This document shows positions 1-9,265 of a DNA stretch of 64,000 bases, one piece after another. Below the pieces are notes generated by a model, which searched no databases, was not told the DNA's origin, and was given only the letters and a program-made list of their open reading frames with translations. Every line of letters starts with the position of its first letter. Positions within the stretch are counted from its first letter, which is position 1. The DNA is from Streptomyces sp. NBC_00094 (lineage in GTDB: Bacteria; Actinomycetota; Actinomycetes; Streptomycetales; Streptomycetaceae), in the NCBI RefSeq assembly GCF_026343125.1, contig NZ_JAPEMB010000001.1, positions 6,205,501-6,269,500 of the forward strand, in the 5' to 3' direction. The translations under genes were made by a program, and so were the position numbers.

Positions 1-1
1 A

Positions 2-307
2 GCCCCGCGACTCCGGGCACAGATGTATGCGTCGCAAGCGACCGGAGGCCGGTATCGGACGCTCGACCTGTCGCGTCCGGGCGTTGTCATCGTTCACCGG
101 TCCAGTGCGAAGGGGCTTCAGTTCGACACGGTCGTGGTGCCGGACTCGGAGGCGGACGCAGCGGTGGACCCCACCTCCGCATCCCTCCGCATGGCGTACT
201 ACGTGATGGCCACTCGAGCTCGGCATGAACTTCATTTCGCCTATGCGGGCGACAGTGAACCGGAGCTGCTGAAGGGCATCCCGCCCCGCATTCTGGCCCG
301 AGGATGA
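2..307 (+). CDS. UvrD/Rep-like superfamily 1 helicase, C-terminal fragment (cut by window start)
   Basis: Only the last 101 residues are inside the window; the 5' part lies upstream. The visible frame carries two helicase motifs in the right order: a motif V-like stretch SSAKGLQFDTVVVPD and, about 25 residues later, a motif VI-like stretch YYVMATRARHEL, close to the KGLEFD...YVALTRAR pattern of UvrD/Rep/PcrA helicases. This family unwinds DNA 3'-5' using ATP. A TGA ends it at 305-307. It lies on the same strand as the Wadjet operon, separated by about 100 bp that includes a strong hairpin, so it is probably a separate transcription unit. The family is fairly sure; the subfamily cannot be judged from the tail alone. 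Confidence 0.8.
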   Translation, partial: APRLRAQMYASQATGGRYRTLDLSRPGVVIVHRSSAKGLQFDTVVVPDSEADAAVDPTSASLRMAYYVMATRARHELHFAYAGDSEPELLKGIPPRILARG

Positions 308-339
308 GGTCGGGTTCCGGAGTTCCGGGACCCGACCTC
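306..339 (+). terminator. Strong hairpin after the helicase gene
   Basis: Arms 306-320 and 325-339 pair over 15 bp with a single mismatch (a possible G-U pair in RNA) around a 4-nt loop. The hairpin starts at the stop codon. There is no T-run after it, as is common for Streptomyces terminators. Confidence 0.6.
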
Positions 340-412
340 AAGACCCATAGCGGCCCCTACCGTGGGGACCGAAGTGCCGCAGGAGTGGCGGTGGAGGAGG
401 GGACGTACAAGC

Positions 413-1969
413 ATGCGCAGGGTTCCGCCGGAGATGTTCCGGTTCACCACGGGGGAGATGGCTGACCTGAACGGGGCTGTGCTCGAGGCCTTCGGGGTGG
501 CCGGCGAGCACCTGGAGACCGCGCTCGGGCTCGACGGCGTACGGGAGCGGCTGCGTGCGGTGGGCTGGGTCTCGGACCTCGAGGACGAGGAACTGCACGA
601 GACGCTGAAACGGCTGGTGAAGTGGGAACTCCTCGACGTGGTCCACAACCACGCCCAGAACTACCGCACGGCCGAGGAGTACGAGCGGCGCAACCTGCAC
701 TACTCGCTGACCCGCCGGGGGGAGGCCGCGCTCGCCGGGGTGCGACACGCCCTGGAGGTGCTGGCCTCCACAGGAGCGCTGCAGACCGCGGTGCTGGAGG
801 CGATCGCCGACCGGCTCGACGAGCTGACCGTGTTGTCCGGCGAACCTTCCGCGGCCGACCGGCGGATCTTCAGCACCCTGCGGGAGCTGGAGGGCCATCT
901 GGAGGGCCTGGTGGAGAACACCAAGGCCTTCAACGGCCAGTTGCAGAGGCTCCTTCGCGCCGAAGGAGTGGATTTGGACGTGTTCCGTGAGGTGAAGGCC
1001 GCCACCGTCGCGTATCTCCAGGAGTTCCTGGTCAATCTCGACCGGCGCGGCGAGACGGTGGCCGCCGCAGTGGCCCGCGTGGAGGAGGGGGGCATCGCGG
1101 TGCTGCGTGAGCGGGCCCTGCGCGGTGCCGAGCTGCCTCCGGCCCCGGGAGAGGACCCGGCGGCCGGCTGGCTGGAGAGCCGGCGGGCGCGCTGGGCGGG
1201 GCTGAGGGCCTGGTTCCTGCCGGACGACGGGGCGCGCCCTCGGATCGAGCAGCTGCACGACATCGCCCGGCGCGCCATCGTCTCCCTCCTGCAGGTGCTG
1301 GAGCGGATCAACGAGTCCCGGCGCCGCCCCTCCAGCGCTGTACAGGACTTCCGGGAGCTCGCGCGCTGGTTCGCTGCGGCTCCCGACGAGGAGGACCTGC
1401 ACCGGCTGTGGTCGGCCGCCTTCGGCCTCGGCCCGGCCCGCCATGCCCACCTCGCCCACCCGGACCCGGAGCTGATCCCCTCGTCCCACTCCTGGTCCGA
1501 GGCGCCGCCGGTACAGGTGTCGGCCCTGCTGAGGACCAGCGGACGGACCGAACGCTTCACTCGTACGGCCACCGTGCGGGACGTTGCGGCGATCAGGGCG
1601 GCACGCGCCGAGCGGGCCCGGGCGGAACGGGCGGAGCTGGCGCGCGCCTGGCAGGCGCTGGAGACGGACGGCCCCGTACGGCTCTCCTCCTTCAGCACCC
1701 TCGACCCCGCGGCCTTCGACCGTCTCCTCGACCTGCTGGGCCGGGCGCTGGCCGCCCGGCCGGACGCGGGTGGCCGACGACGGGCCACGACCGGCGACGG
1801 CCGGGTGGAGGTGGCGTTGTCGCCGCCTCCCGACGGGCGCACCGGCGTACTGCATACCGTGCAGGGGACGATGGCAGGTCCGGACTACGTCATCCACGTC
1901 ACGGCCTTGGGCGGGGCGATCGCCTTCCCGGCAGTCCGCGCCGCCACGGGACAGGAGGCCGCAGGATGA
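413..1969 (+). CDS. jetA: Wadjet type I subunit JetA (TIGR02677/DUF2397 family)
   Basis: A 518-residue protein that opens MRRVPPEMFRFTTGEMADLN and continues in the style of the TIGR02677 family. It is the kleisin (MukF-like) subunit of Wadjet, an SMC-type complex that extrudes loops on circular plasmid DNA and cuts it. I chose the ATG at 413 because GGAGGAGG lies about 10 nt upstream; the GTG at 362 is in frame but has no ribosome site. The middle is helical and charged, with a long run of alternating Ala/Glu/Arg near residues 385-415 that looks like a coiled segment. The stop overlaps the next start (ATGA at 1966-1969). The assignment rests mainly on gene order and length together with the recognisable JetB, JetC and JetD partners. 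Confidence 0.88.
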   Translation: MRRVPPEMFRFTTGEMADLNGAVLEAFGVAGEHLETALGLDGVRERLRAVGWVSDLEDEELHETLKRLVKWELLDVVHNHAQNYRTAEEYERRNLHYSLTRRGEAALAGVRHALEVLASTGALQTAVLEAIADRLDELTVLSGEPSAADRRIFSTLRELEGHLEGLVENTKAFNGQLQRLLRAEGVDLDVFREVKAATVAYLQEFLVNLDRRGETVAAAVARVEEGGIAVLRERALRGAELPPAPGEDPAAGWLESRRARWAGLRAWFLPDDGARPRIEQLHDIARRAIVSLLQVLERINESRRRPSSAVQDFRELARWFAAAPDEEDLHRLWSAAFGLGPARHAHLAHPDPELIPSSHSWSEAPPVQVSALLRTSGRTERFTRTATVRDVAAIRAARAERARAERAELARAWQALETDGPVRLSSFSTLDPAAFDRLLDLLGRALAARPDAGGRRRATTGDGRVEVALSPPPDGRTGVLHTVQGTMAGPDYVIHVTALGGAIAFPAVRAATGQEAAG

Positions 1970-3279
1970 GCACCCTTGCCAACCAACTGGCCTCCGCCGA
2001 ACGGGAGGAAGTCGCCCGAGCCATCCGCCTCCTTCTGGCTCGCCCGCTGCTCACCGAGGCAGCCGACCCGACCGGTTTCGATCTGGTGCGCCGCCGCCGT
2101 GACCCGCTGGCTCGTTGGTTCGACTACACCTGCGGCTGGAATCTGGTCGTGGAGCCCCGCCGGGGTTACGCCCGCCTCACCAAGGTCCGCGCCAACCCCG
2201 ACGGCTCCCGTCCCGCTCGCCGGGCGCGCTCCGGCCGGGCCCCGTTCGATCGCCGACGGTACGTCCTGTTGTGCGTGACCGCCGCAGAGCTGTTGTCGAT
2301 GCCGATGACGACCCTCGGCATGCTCGCCGACCGCGTCGTCCAGGCCATGGCGGCCGACCGCGCGCTGGCGGGGTTCGACCCGGTCCACCGGCCGGAGCGC
2401 ATGGCGTTCGTCGACGTCCTGAAGCTGCTGGAGTCGTACGACGTGCTGCGTGTGGTGGACGGCACGACCGAGACGTACGTCGACTCCGCGGAGGCGAAGG
2501 TCCTCTACCGCGTGGACAACACGCTGCTCATGCGGCTGCCCGCTGCGCCGGTCGGCGCCTCCCGACTTGCCGTGCCCCCGGAGGAGGTGCCCGCTCGGTT
2601 CGAGGACCTCCTCGCCGACCTGGTCAGGGAGCGCCGCTACGGAGGCGCATCTACCGACGGGACGGCCGACGACACGCACATCGAGACCGCCGCGACCACG
2701 GACGCCCAGCGCAACCTGCGGCTGCGCCACTCGGTGCTGCGCCGCCTCTTCGACGACCCCGTGCTCTACCGGGCCGACCTCGCCGACGACGAGCTCTCTT
2801 ACGTCACCTCTTTGACCGGACGCCAGATCCTGCGCCGCTCAGTCGAACAGGCCGGTTTCCTCCTGGAGGAACGGGCGGAGGGCTTTCTGCTCGTCGACCC
2901 GGACGCCATCGCCACCGACGTCCGCTTCCCCGACGACACCTCCACCGCCCGAGTCGCCGCGTTGCTCCTCCTCGCACCGCTCTGCGCCACGCCCGCAGGC
3001 CTGCTGCCGGAGCAGCTGGCCGAGGCCGGAGCGGAGCTGCTGCGCCGCTTCCCGGGCTGGGCCAAGGCGTACCAGTCGGAGGAAGGCCCGGCCCGCCTTG
3101 CCGACGACGCCGTACGGATCCTGCTCGACGTCGGCCTGGCAGGCAGGGCCCGAGACCGCGTCGTCGCGCGACCGGCCGCGTACCGCTACCGCCTGACGGA
3201 GACCACCGGCCCAGCCCCGAAGAACGATCTGCTAGCCGTGACCACCGCCGGCAGCGCCGGAGAAGGAGACAAGCAGTGA
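1966..3279 (+). CDS. jetB: Wadjet type I subunit JetB (TIGR02678/DUF2398 family)
   Basis: A 437-residue protein, the KITE (MukE-like) subunit that bridges kleisin and SMC in the Wadjet complex. The N-terminus (ANQLASAEREEVARAIRLLL, then a TCGWNLVVE stretch followed by YARLTKV) is typical of TIGR02678 proteins. Winged-helix-like segments follow, as expected for KITE proteins. The start at 1966 overlaps the jetA stop by 4 nt and the gene ends in a GTGA overlap with jetC, so the subunits are translationally coupled. A longer upstream open frame exists but runs through jetA and is not used. I see no disruption. Confidence 0.9.
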   Translation: MSTLANQLASAEREEVARAIRLLLARPLLTEAADPTGFDLVRRRRDPLARWFDYTCGWNLVVEPRRGYARLTKVRANPDGSRPARRARSGRAPFDRRRYVLLCVTAAELLSMPMTTLGMLADRVVQAMAADRALAGFDPVHRPERMAFVDVLKLLESYDVLRVVDGTTETYVDSAEAKVLYRVDNTLLMRLPAAPVGASRLAVPPEEVPARFEDLLADLVRERRYGGASTDGTADDTHIETAATTDAQRNLRLRHSVLRRLFDDPVLYRADLADDELSYVTSLTGRQILRRSVEQAGFLLEERAEGFLLVDPDAIATDVRFPDDTSTARVAALLLLAPLCATPAGLLPEQLAEAGAELLRRFPGWAKAYQSEEGPARLADDAVRILLDVGLAGRARDRVVARPAAYRYRLTETTGPAPKNDLLAVTTAGSAGEGDKQ

Positions 3280-6200
3280 GCGTGACGGAACTCCCCCTCC
3301 AGCGACGGCCCGAGGAGACCATCGAACCGTCACCCGTTCACGAGGCGGACACCGGCCGCGGACGCTGGCAGCCCTATCGCGCGGGCATCCTCAACGTCTG
3401 GCGCTATTACGACGAGACCTTCACCTTCCACCAGGGTCGCCTGCTACTGCGTGGTCAGAACGGCACTGGCAAGTCCAAGGCCCTGGAACTGCTGCTCCCC
3501 TTCCTCTTCGACGCCAGCCTTCGCCCCAACCGCCTCTCCACGTTCGGCGGTTCGGAGCGCACGATGCACTGGAACCTGCTCGGCCAGGGAGCTTCCGGCA
3601 AGACCCGTGTGGGGTACGTGTGGATGGAGTTCCGCCGCGTCGGAGACGACGGCACTGAGCACTGGTTCGGCTGCGGAGCCCGCCTGCACGCGAGCGTGCA
3701 CACCACCACGGCGCACGCCGACTACTTCACCACCACCGCCCGGATCGCCCACCCCGACGGGGTCCACCTCGTCAACGACACCGGACAGCCCCTGACCAAG
3801 GCGGCCCTCACCGAAGCCCTGCGCGACCGCGGCGAGGTGCATCCGTCAGCCACCGACTACCGGACCGCCGTGCGGCGCGAACTCTTCGCGGGCATGGGTG
3901 AGCAGCGGTACGAGTCCCTGCTCTCCGCCTTGCTCCAGCTCCGCCAGCCTAAGCTGTCCGAACGGCTCGACCCCTCCCTCCTGTCCACCCTGCTGTCCCG
4001 AGCACTGCCCCCGCTCGGCGAAGGAGAGATCACCGAGCTCGCCGAGGGCTTCGAGCGCCTGGACCGGCAGCGGGACCACCTCGACCGGCTCGACGCCGAG
4101 GTGACGGCCGCCGAGAACGTCGCCTCCCGGCAGCGCGCCTACGCCCGTCGGGTCCTGCGGGCCGGTGCGGCAGCGCTGATCTCTGCGACCACCGAGATGG
4201 ACGACCTCACCCGGAACGCCCGCGTCAGCGCCGAGGAGTACGAGAAGGCGTGCGAGGAGCGCGCCTCGACCCTGGCCCTGCGAGAGGAGCTGGAACTACG
4301 GGCGCACGCCTTGGACGAGATCATCGAAGGGCTTCGGGAGAGCGACGCCTACCAGAAGGGGGAGGAGCTCGACCGGCTCCGCCGCGGCACCGAGGAACAG
4401 GTCGCGGCCGCCGCGGAGCTGCGTACCGCCGCCCGGTCCGCCGAGACCGAGGCGGAGGAGGACCGGAAGCACGCCGACGAGGTCGCGGGCCACGCCCGCT
4501 CGCGCGACGAGCACGCCCGCGCGACCGCGGACGAGGCACACCGCTCGGCCCGGGCCGCAGGCATGGAGTCCATTCACCACGAGGTGAAGACGATGCTGGA
4601 CGCGGAAGGGGAGGTGAAGTCCCTCGGCAACGGGACGGCGAACACCCCGGTCAGGACGGGGAGCAGGCGGTCCGATGCTCCTGGCACCGCCGCCCGCCGA
4701 CTGCTCCGGGGCGCGGTCACCGCCCGACGGGAGCGGGTCGCCGACATCACCGACGCGATCGACGCCCACGACCGGGCGGTACGCGACCGGGGTACCGCCG
4801 AGGGCCTGCTGGACGAGGCCCGAACCCGGCTCGCGGACGCGATCACCCACCGCGACGCGACGGCCGCCGCCTGGGACGAAGCCCTGGCAGCCCAGGCGGA
4901 GCGGCTGCTCGCCTGGGCCCGGGACTGCACGGAGCTGCGCATCCCCGACCTCGATGAACTGGCCGCCAGGGCGGCCGTCGAGGCAGACGTGCGCGAGCTG
5001 GTCGAAACGGTCGCACGACCGCTGGACCAGGAAATCACCACGGAGCGGGCCGGAGTCCGCACCGCACAACAGGGGTTGGAGCAGGAACGGGACCTGCTCG
5101 ACGCGCGGAGGCGCAAGCTCAGCGGCGAGACCGATCTCCAGCCCGTCGCCCCACCCACTCGCACCACCGTCCGTACGGCTGCGGCGGGCGCGCCGCTGTG
5201 GCGGCTGATCGCCTTCCACGAGGACGTCCCGCTCCCCGTACAGGCCGCGGTGGAAGCGGCACTGGAGGCGTCGGGTCTCCTGGACGCATGGGTGAGCGCA
5301 TCCGAAGGGCTCACCCTCCCTGGGCACGACACCCGTGTCGAGGTTGGCCTCGCCACGACCGCCCCCGGCTCCAGCCTGCTGGACGTGCTGAGGCCCGAGG
5401 AGGACATCCCCGTACCGGCCGGCACCGTGACCCGCATCCTCGCCGGCATCGCGTATGGCACCACCCTGCCCGGCGGGCACCCTGCGGCAGTCTCCTCCGA
5501 CGGCGCCTGGCGCCTCGCGCCGGCCACGGGTTCCTGGAGCAAGCCGGAGCCCGCCCATATCGGCGCCCTCGCCCGGCAGCGGGCCAAGCAGCGTGAGATC
5601 GCCGAACTGACCGAGCTGATCGCCGAGAAGGACGCCTCCCTGGCCACCCTCGCCGACCGGCTGCGGGAACTCGGCGTCCGCGCCGCCCGGCTGGCGGACG
5701 ACCGCACCGCCCGGCCCGACCACCGGGAACTCGACGCCTGCCGGCGGGACTGGGACCGGGCCGAGGAGAAGGTGGCCGCCCGGGACGACGCCGTGCGCGA
5801 CGCGACCGAGCATCTGGCCGCACGCGAGGGTGACGTGGCCGGCGCGCTGCGCACGCTGAGCCGCAGGGCCGCCGAACACGGACTGCCCACGGACCGCGAC
5901 CGGCTGCGCGAACTCGGCCGCGACGTGGAGAGGTTCCGCGACCTCGCCGATACCTGGACGGACGCCTGCATCGACGCGATCGCGGCCGCTGAAAGGGCTA
6001 GGGAGACGGCCGCACGGGCGGACCGGTCACGCCTTCTCGCCGAGAAGCAGGCCGCCGACGCGGCCGCTGCGGAAGCGAAGGCGGCTGGTATGACGGCACG
6101 TATGAAGGCGGTGGAGGAGACGGTCGGCGCGGATTACCGGCAGATCGTCGCGCGCGTTGCGGAGACCCGTGCCGAACGGGTCCGCTGCGGCAAGGAAGCC

Positions 6201-7409
6201 CGCCAGGCAGCCGAGCTCCTCCTGGGCCTGGAAGGCCGCATCGGAGAGCTGAGGGCCACCAGTGGCCAGGACGCCGACCGGCAGGAGAAGGCAGTCGAGG
6301 CCCGCGACGGCGCGGCGCGGCGGTTCCGGCACCTGTGCCTGGTGGGTCTGGCCGAGGACGCGGGCGTCGTACCCGAACTCGACGCCGGGGACGGTACCAA
6401 GGCCACTCTGGAGGCCGCGCGCGCCATGGCGGCACGGTGGCCCCAGGTCCCGCACGCCCCGCGCCACCTCGGCGACGCCGCCACCCGCCTCTCCGAAGCC
6501 GTCCACGAGGCCCGCCGCCACCTCGGCGTCCGCGCCGACCTGGAGCTGGAGCCCGACGACGACGTCCAGCTCTTCACCGCCACCCTGGAGGGCGTCCGCG
6601 TCGGGGCGACCGGTCTGCTCGCCGTGCTCACCCAGGAGCGCGACCGCAGCCGCGACGACATCAGCACCGCCGAACGGCGCCTCTTCGACCAGATCCTCAC
6701 CGGTGACATCCGCCGCCACCTCGCCGCCCGCATCCGCCGGGCCGGCGAACTCGTCGCGCACATGAACGGGCACCTGGAACGGGTCCGTACCGCCTCCAAC
6801 GTCGCCGTCCAGCTCGTCTGGGACGTCCGCCCGGACCTCCCCGACAGCACCCGCACCGCCCGCCAGCTGCTCCTGAAGGACCCCGGTCGGGTCACCGAGT
6901 CCGACCGGGAGGCCCTGCACGCCTTCTTCCGTGCCCGCATCGAGGAGGCCAAGGGCAGCGACACGGCCGCGAGCTGGGAGGAGCACCTCGGCGAGGTGCT
7001 CGACTACACCGCCTGGCACACCTTCACCGTCCGCCTCGACCGGGCGGACGGGAGCGGCTGGCAGCCCCTGACCAAGCGGCTGCACGGCGCGCTCTCCGGC
7101 GGGGAGAAAGCCATCGCACTGCACCTGCCCCTGTTCGCCGCCGTCGCCGCCCACTACGAGGACGTGCCCCTGGCCCCCCGCCCGATCCTCCTCGACGAGG
7201 TCTTCGTCGGCGTCGACACCGTCAACCGCGGACAGGTCTTCGCCCTGCTCACCGCACTCGACCTGGACCTCATGATCACCTCCGACCACGAGTGGGGAAA
7301 CTACAGGGAACTGCCCGGCATCGCCGTCCACCAACTCCTGACCGACGGAGACGACGCCGTCACCAGCGCGCGCTTCGTCTGGAACGGCACCGGAATGGAG
7401 GAAGGATGA
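3276..7409 (+). CDS. jetC: Wadjet type I SMC-like ATPase JetC (TIGR02680 family)
   Basis: A 1377-residue SMC/MukB-like ATPase, the motor of the Wadjet loop extruder. The head is split as in all SMC proteins. Walker A (GQNGTGKSKA) is at about residues 60-69; the signature LSGGEK (about 1273) and Walker B PILLDEVFVGVD (about 1302-1312) are close to the C-terminus. Between them lie long Ala/Glu/Arg-rich coiled-coil arms. These are interrupted by a globular segment around residues 640-780 (LWRLIAFHEDVPLPVQAAVE and after) that probably forms the hinge-side domain. The start is the GTG at 3276 in a GTGA overlap with jetB; its stop overlaps jetD by ATGA. All ATPase motifs are intact. Confidence 0.95.
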   Translation: MSVTELPLQRRPEETIEPSPVHEADTGRGRWQPYRAGILNVWRYYDETFTFHQGRLLLRGQNGTGKSKALELLLPFLFDASLRPNRLSTFGGSERTMHWNLLGQGASGKTRVGYVWMEFRRVGDDGTEHWFGCGARLHASVHTTTAHADYFTTTARIAHPDGVHLVNDTGQPLTKAALTEALRDRGEVHPSATDYRTAVRRELFAGMGEQRYESLLSALLQLRQPKLSERLDPSLLSTLLSRALPPLGEGEITELAEGFERLDRQRDHLDRLDAEVTAAENVASRQRAYARRVLRAGAAALISATTEMDDLTRNARVSAEEYEKACEERASTLALREELELRAHALDEIIEGLRESDAYQKGEELDRLRRGTEEQVAAAAELRTAARSAETEAEEDRKHADEVAGHARSRDEHARATADEAHRSARAAGMESIHHEVKTMLDAEGEVKSLGNGTANTPVRTGSRRSDAPGTAARRLLRGAVTARRERVADITDAIDAHDRAVRDRGTAEGLLDEARTRLADAITHRDATAAAWDEALAAQAERLLAWARDCTELRIPDLDELAARAAVEADVRELVETVARPLDQEITTERAGVRTAQQGLEQERDLLDARRRKLSGETDLQPVAPPTRTTVRTAAAGAPLWRLIAFHEDVPLPVQAAVEAALEASGLLDAWVSASEGLTLPGHDTRVEVGLATTAPGSSLLDVLRPEEDIPVPAGTVTRILAGIAYGTTLPGGHPAAVSSDGAWRLAPATGSWSKPEPAHIGALARQRAKQREIAELTELIAEKDASLATLADRLRELGVRAARLADDRTARPDHRELDACRRDWDRAEEKVAARDDAVRDATEHLAAREGDVAGALRTLSRRAAEHGLPTDRDRLRELGRDVERFRDLADTWTDACIDAIAAAERARETAARADRSRLLAEKQAADAAAAEAKAAGMTARMKAVEETVGADYRQIVARVAETRAERVRCGKEARQAAELLLGLEGRIGELRATSGQDADRQEKAVEARDGAARRFRHLCLVGLAEDAGVVPELDAGDGTKATLEAARAMAARWPQVPHAPRHLGDAATRLSEAVHEARRHLGVRADLELEPDDDVQLFTATLEGVRVGATGLLAVLTQERDRSRDDISTAERRLFDQILTGDIRRHLAARIRRAGELVAHMNGHLERVRTASNVAVQLVWDVRPDLPDSTRTARQLLLKDPGRVTESDREALHAFFRARIEEAKGSDTAASWEEHLGEVLDYTAWHTFTVRLDRADGSGWQPLTKRLHGALSGGEKAIALHLPLFAAVAAHYEDVPLAPRPILLDEVFVGVDTVNRGQVFALLTALDLDLMITSDHEWGNYRELPGIAVHQLLTDGDDAVTSARFVWNGTGMEEG

Positions 7410-8719
7410 CCTTGCGAGACCACCCCGTGTCCGGCGGGACGACCTCTCGGGAGCATCTCGCGTCGGGCGACGCGACCCTTCTCCGCCCCGAACTCCATCC
7501 CGTCTGGCAGACGGTCCACGACCGTCTCTCCTCCGGCCGCCCCGTCACACGCGTACGCCTCGGACTGCTGGACGAGACCCAGCGCGAAGCCCTCGCAGAC
7601 CTCCTCGGCCTGGACCGCCTGCCGGACCCCCGGCCCTCCGTCGCCCTGGCCCGCCTGGAGGAGGCCGTCACCGAAGTCTCCGGCCGCACCGTACGAGAAG
7701 TCGTCGCCGAACTCATCGGCCCACTCGGCGACAGAGCCGGTGAACGCCGCCGCCAGGAGGACGAACGCGCCGGTCTGTGGGCCTGGCTGGCTGGTCACGA
7801 CACGGTACGTGCGCAGCCGGTGCTCGCCGACTGGGCTGCGTCCTGTCGAGCCGCAGGACTGGTCGGTGGTTCGACGGAACGCACCCGTGCGCTGCTCATC
7901 GACGCGCTCAAAGTACTCGCCGAGCTACCCGGCCAGGCCGAACCCCTGCCAGTCTTCGCCGCCCGAGTCCTGAACGGCCACGCGCACGCTCTCGACGACG
8001 GCACACCCGTCTCCACCCTCGTCCTGCGTGCCCTGGCAACTCTGTACGACATTGCACCGCCGCAGTCCGCAGCGGAACGGCGCGCCCTGTGGTCCCGTGC
8101 TGGCGTCGCCGACGACGAGCTGTCCGCCACCGTCGTCGCCGGCGGACTGCGCCCTGTCGGCGACGGCCTTCTCGCCCGTGTGGCCCGCCTGTGCACCGAG
8201 GCCGGCCAGGCCGCCAGCCTGACCCTCGCCCACGTCAGGAGCCCGGGCGAGCTCACCCTGCCCGCCACCCCTGCCCCACTCGTCGTCCACGTAGTGGAGA
8301 ACCCCAGTATCTTGGCCCTCGCCCTCCGTCGCTTCGGCTCCAACTCCCCACCGCTTGTCTGCACGTCCGGCTGGCCCAATAGCGCAGCTATCCAGCTCCT
8401 GCGCCTACTCGCGGACCAAGGCGCTGCTCTCCGTTACCACGGTGACTTCGATGGCGAAGGCATCCGCATTGCCGCATACGTCATGGAGAAAACAGGGGCG
8501 CACCCCTGGCGCATGACGGCGGCAGACTACCGATCCGCGATCGTCCGCAACGCGCACGGTCCTCGACCGGGGCGCATCACCGGAGCACCGTGGGATCCCG
8601 AGTTGGCCGAAACCATGGCGGAGCACGACATCGCCGTGGTCGAGGAGCTGGTAGCCGATGTGCTGTTGGAAGATCTCGCTGCTGCGGCTCGCCAGGAGCA
8701 CCCCGCTGGCTGTTCGTGA
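7406..8719 (+). CDS. jetD: Wadjet type I nuclease JetD (TIGR02679/DUF2399, Toprim)
   Basis: A 437-residue protein related to the topoisomerase VI A subunit, the endonuclease that cuts the DNA captured by JetABC. The Toprim domain occupies the C-terminal third. The acidic residue in VVENPSIL (Glu298) and the DxD pair in YHGDFDGEG (Asp347, Asp349) are in the expected positions to bind the catalytic metal, so the enzyme looks active. The N-terminal half is the TIGR02679-type region. The start overlaps the jetC stop (ATGA, 7406-7409). It is the last gene of the operon; no further coupled gene follows. Confidence 0.93.
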   Translation: MTLRDHPVSGGTTSREHLASGDATLLRPELHPVWQTVHDRLSSGRPVTRVRLGLLDETQREALADLLGLDRLPDPRPSVALARLEEAVTEVSGRTVREVVAELIGPLGDRAGERRRQEDERAGLWAWLAGHDTVRAQPVLADWAASCRAAGLVGGSTERTRALLIDALKVLAELPGQAEPLPVFAARVLNGHAHALDDGTPVSTLVLRALATLYDIAPPQSAAERRALWSRAGVADDELSATVVAGGLRPVGDGLLARVARLCTEAGQAASLTLAHVRSPGELTLPATPAPLVVHVVENPSILALALRRFGSNSPPLVCTSGWPNSAAIQLLRLLADQGAALRYHGDFDGEGIRIAAYVMEKTGAHPWRMTAADYRSAIVRNAHGPRPGRITGAPWDPELAETMAEHDIAVVEELVADVLLEDLAAAARQEHPAGCS

Positions 8720-9265
8720 CGCTCATTTGACGCTCCAAGCGACCGAAGGGGCGCTCAGAGGAGCCGTATACCGGTGCTGACCTGCGACTATGACGACTGC
8801 TGTTTTGCGTGACATCTTTCCGATGACGCACCACGTGGAGTGCGTGGCGATCCTGGAGCCGGTGAAGAAGGACGCCTGAGCTGGTGGCTCGTAGCCCGTC
8901 GTCTGCTTGACCTGTTTCCACCTATCCATCACGTGGAGCACGGGCCTCCTTGTGACGCCCGCCTGCTGTTCCAGGCGGGCGCGACGGTGGTGGCACAGCG
9001 CGTGTCCGCGCGGTCGTCGGGGTGTCGACGCTCGGGTGACGGCTTCTGGTCCGGACGGACTGCGGGGACGGTCCTGCCGACCACACCGGTGAGAAGACTT
9101 CACGGGTGAACACGTTTCCTCGGCCTGCCAGGGCCTTTACCCAGCCGGCTCGCCGCAGGTCGCGAGCGAGGCTCCGCTTCGGTTCTGGAACCCGTGACGG
9201 TGAACGGGGAGCGTTCGGAGCCCGCGCCAGGTTCCGGGTGGGGCGGGCGCAGTGGTGGTGGCGGG
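8720..9265. other. Stretch with gene remnants and a hairpin, no intact gene
   Basis: Between jetD and the P450 remnant I see no convincing intact gene. It holds two short stretches resembling one protein tail (see the pseudogene at 8790) and a perfect 10-bp hairpin (8956-8965 with 8972-8981, 6-nt loop) that may act as a terminator. Confidence 0.5.
8790..8879 (+). pseudogene. Remnant of a TrmA/RumA-type RNA (uracil-5) methyltransferase C-terminus
   Basis: The 29-residue frame ends in DIFPMTHHVECVAILEP, which closely resembles the extreme C-terminus (FPxTxHVExVxxL) of TrmA/RumA (RlmD-like) tRNA/23S rRNA uracil-5 methyltransferases. Nothing upstream in frame resembles the rest of the enzyme; a stop lies at 8778-8780. 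A second, more diverged version of the same tail (LDLFPPIHHVEHGPP) appears in another frame about 120 bp downstream (near 8907-8951). I read both as debris of one or more lost methyltransferase genes. A short real peptide gene is possible but less likely. Confidence 0.45.

Noticed and set aside
338..1897. Long antisense frames such as this one opposite jetA (and many like it elsewhere)
   Set aside because: High-GC third-position bias creates long shadow frames; these lack motifs, plausible starts and family resemblance, while the sense frames carry clear domains.
8840..9109. 89-codon frame downstream of jetD as a fifth Wadjet gene
   Set aside because: Not coupled to jetD, has no match to known Wadjet accessory proteins, and part of it looks like a degenerate methyltransferase tail.
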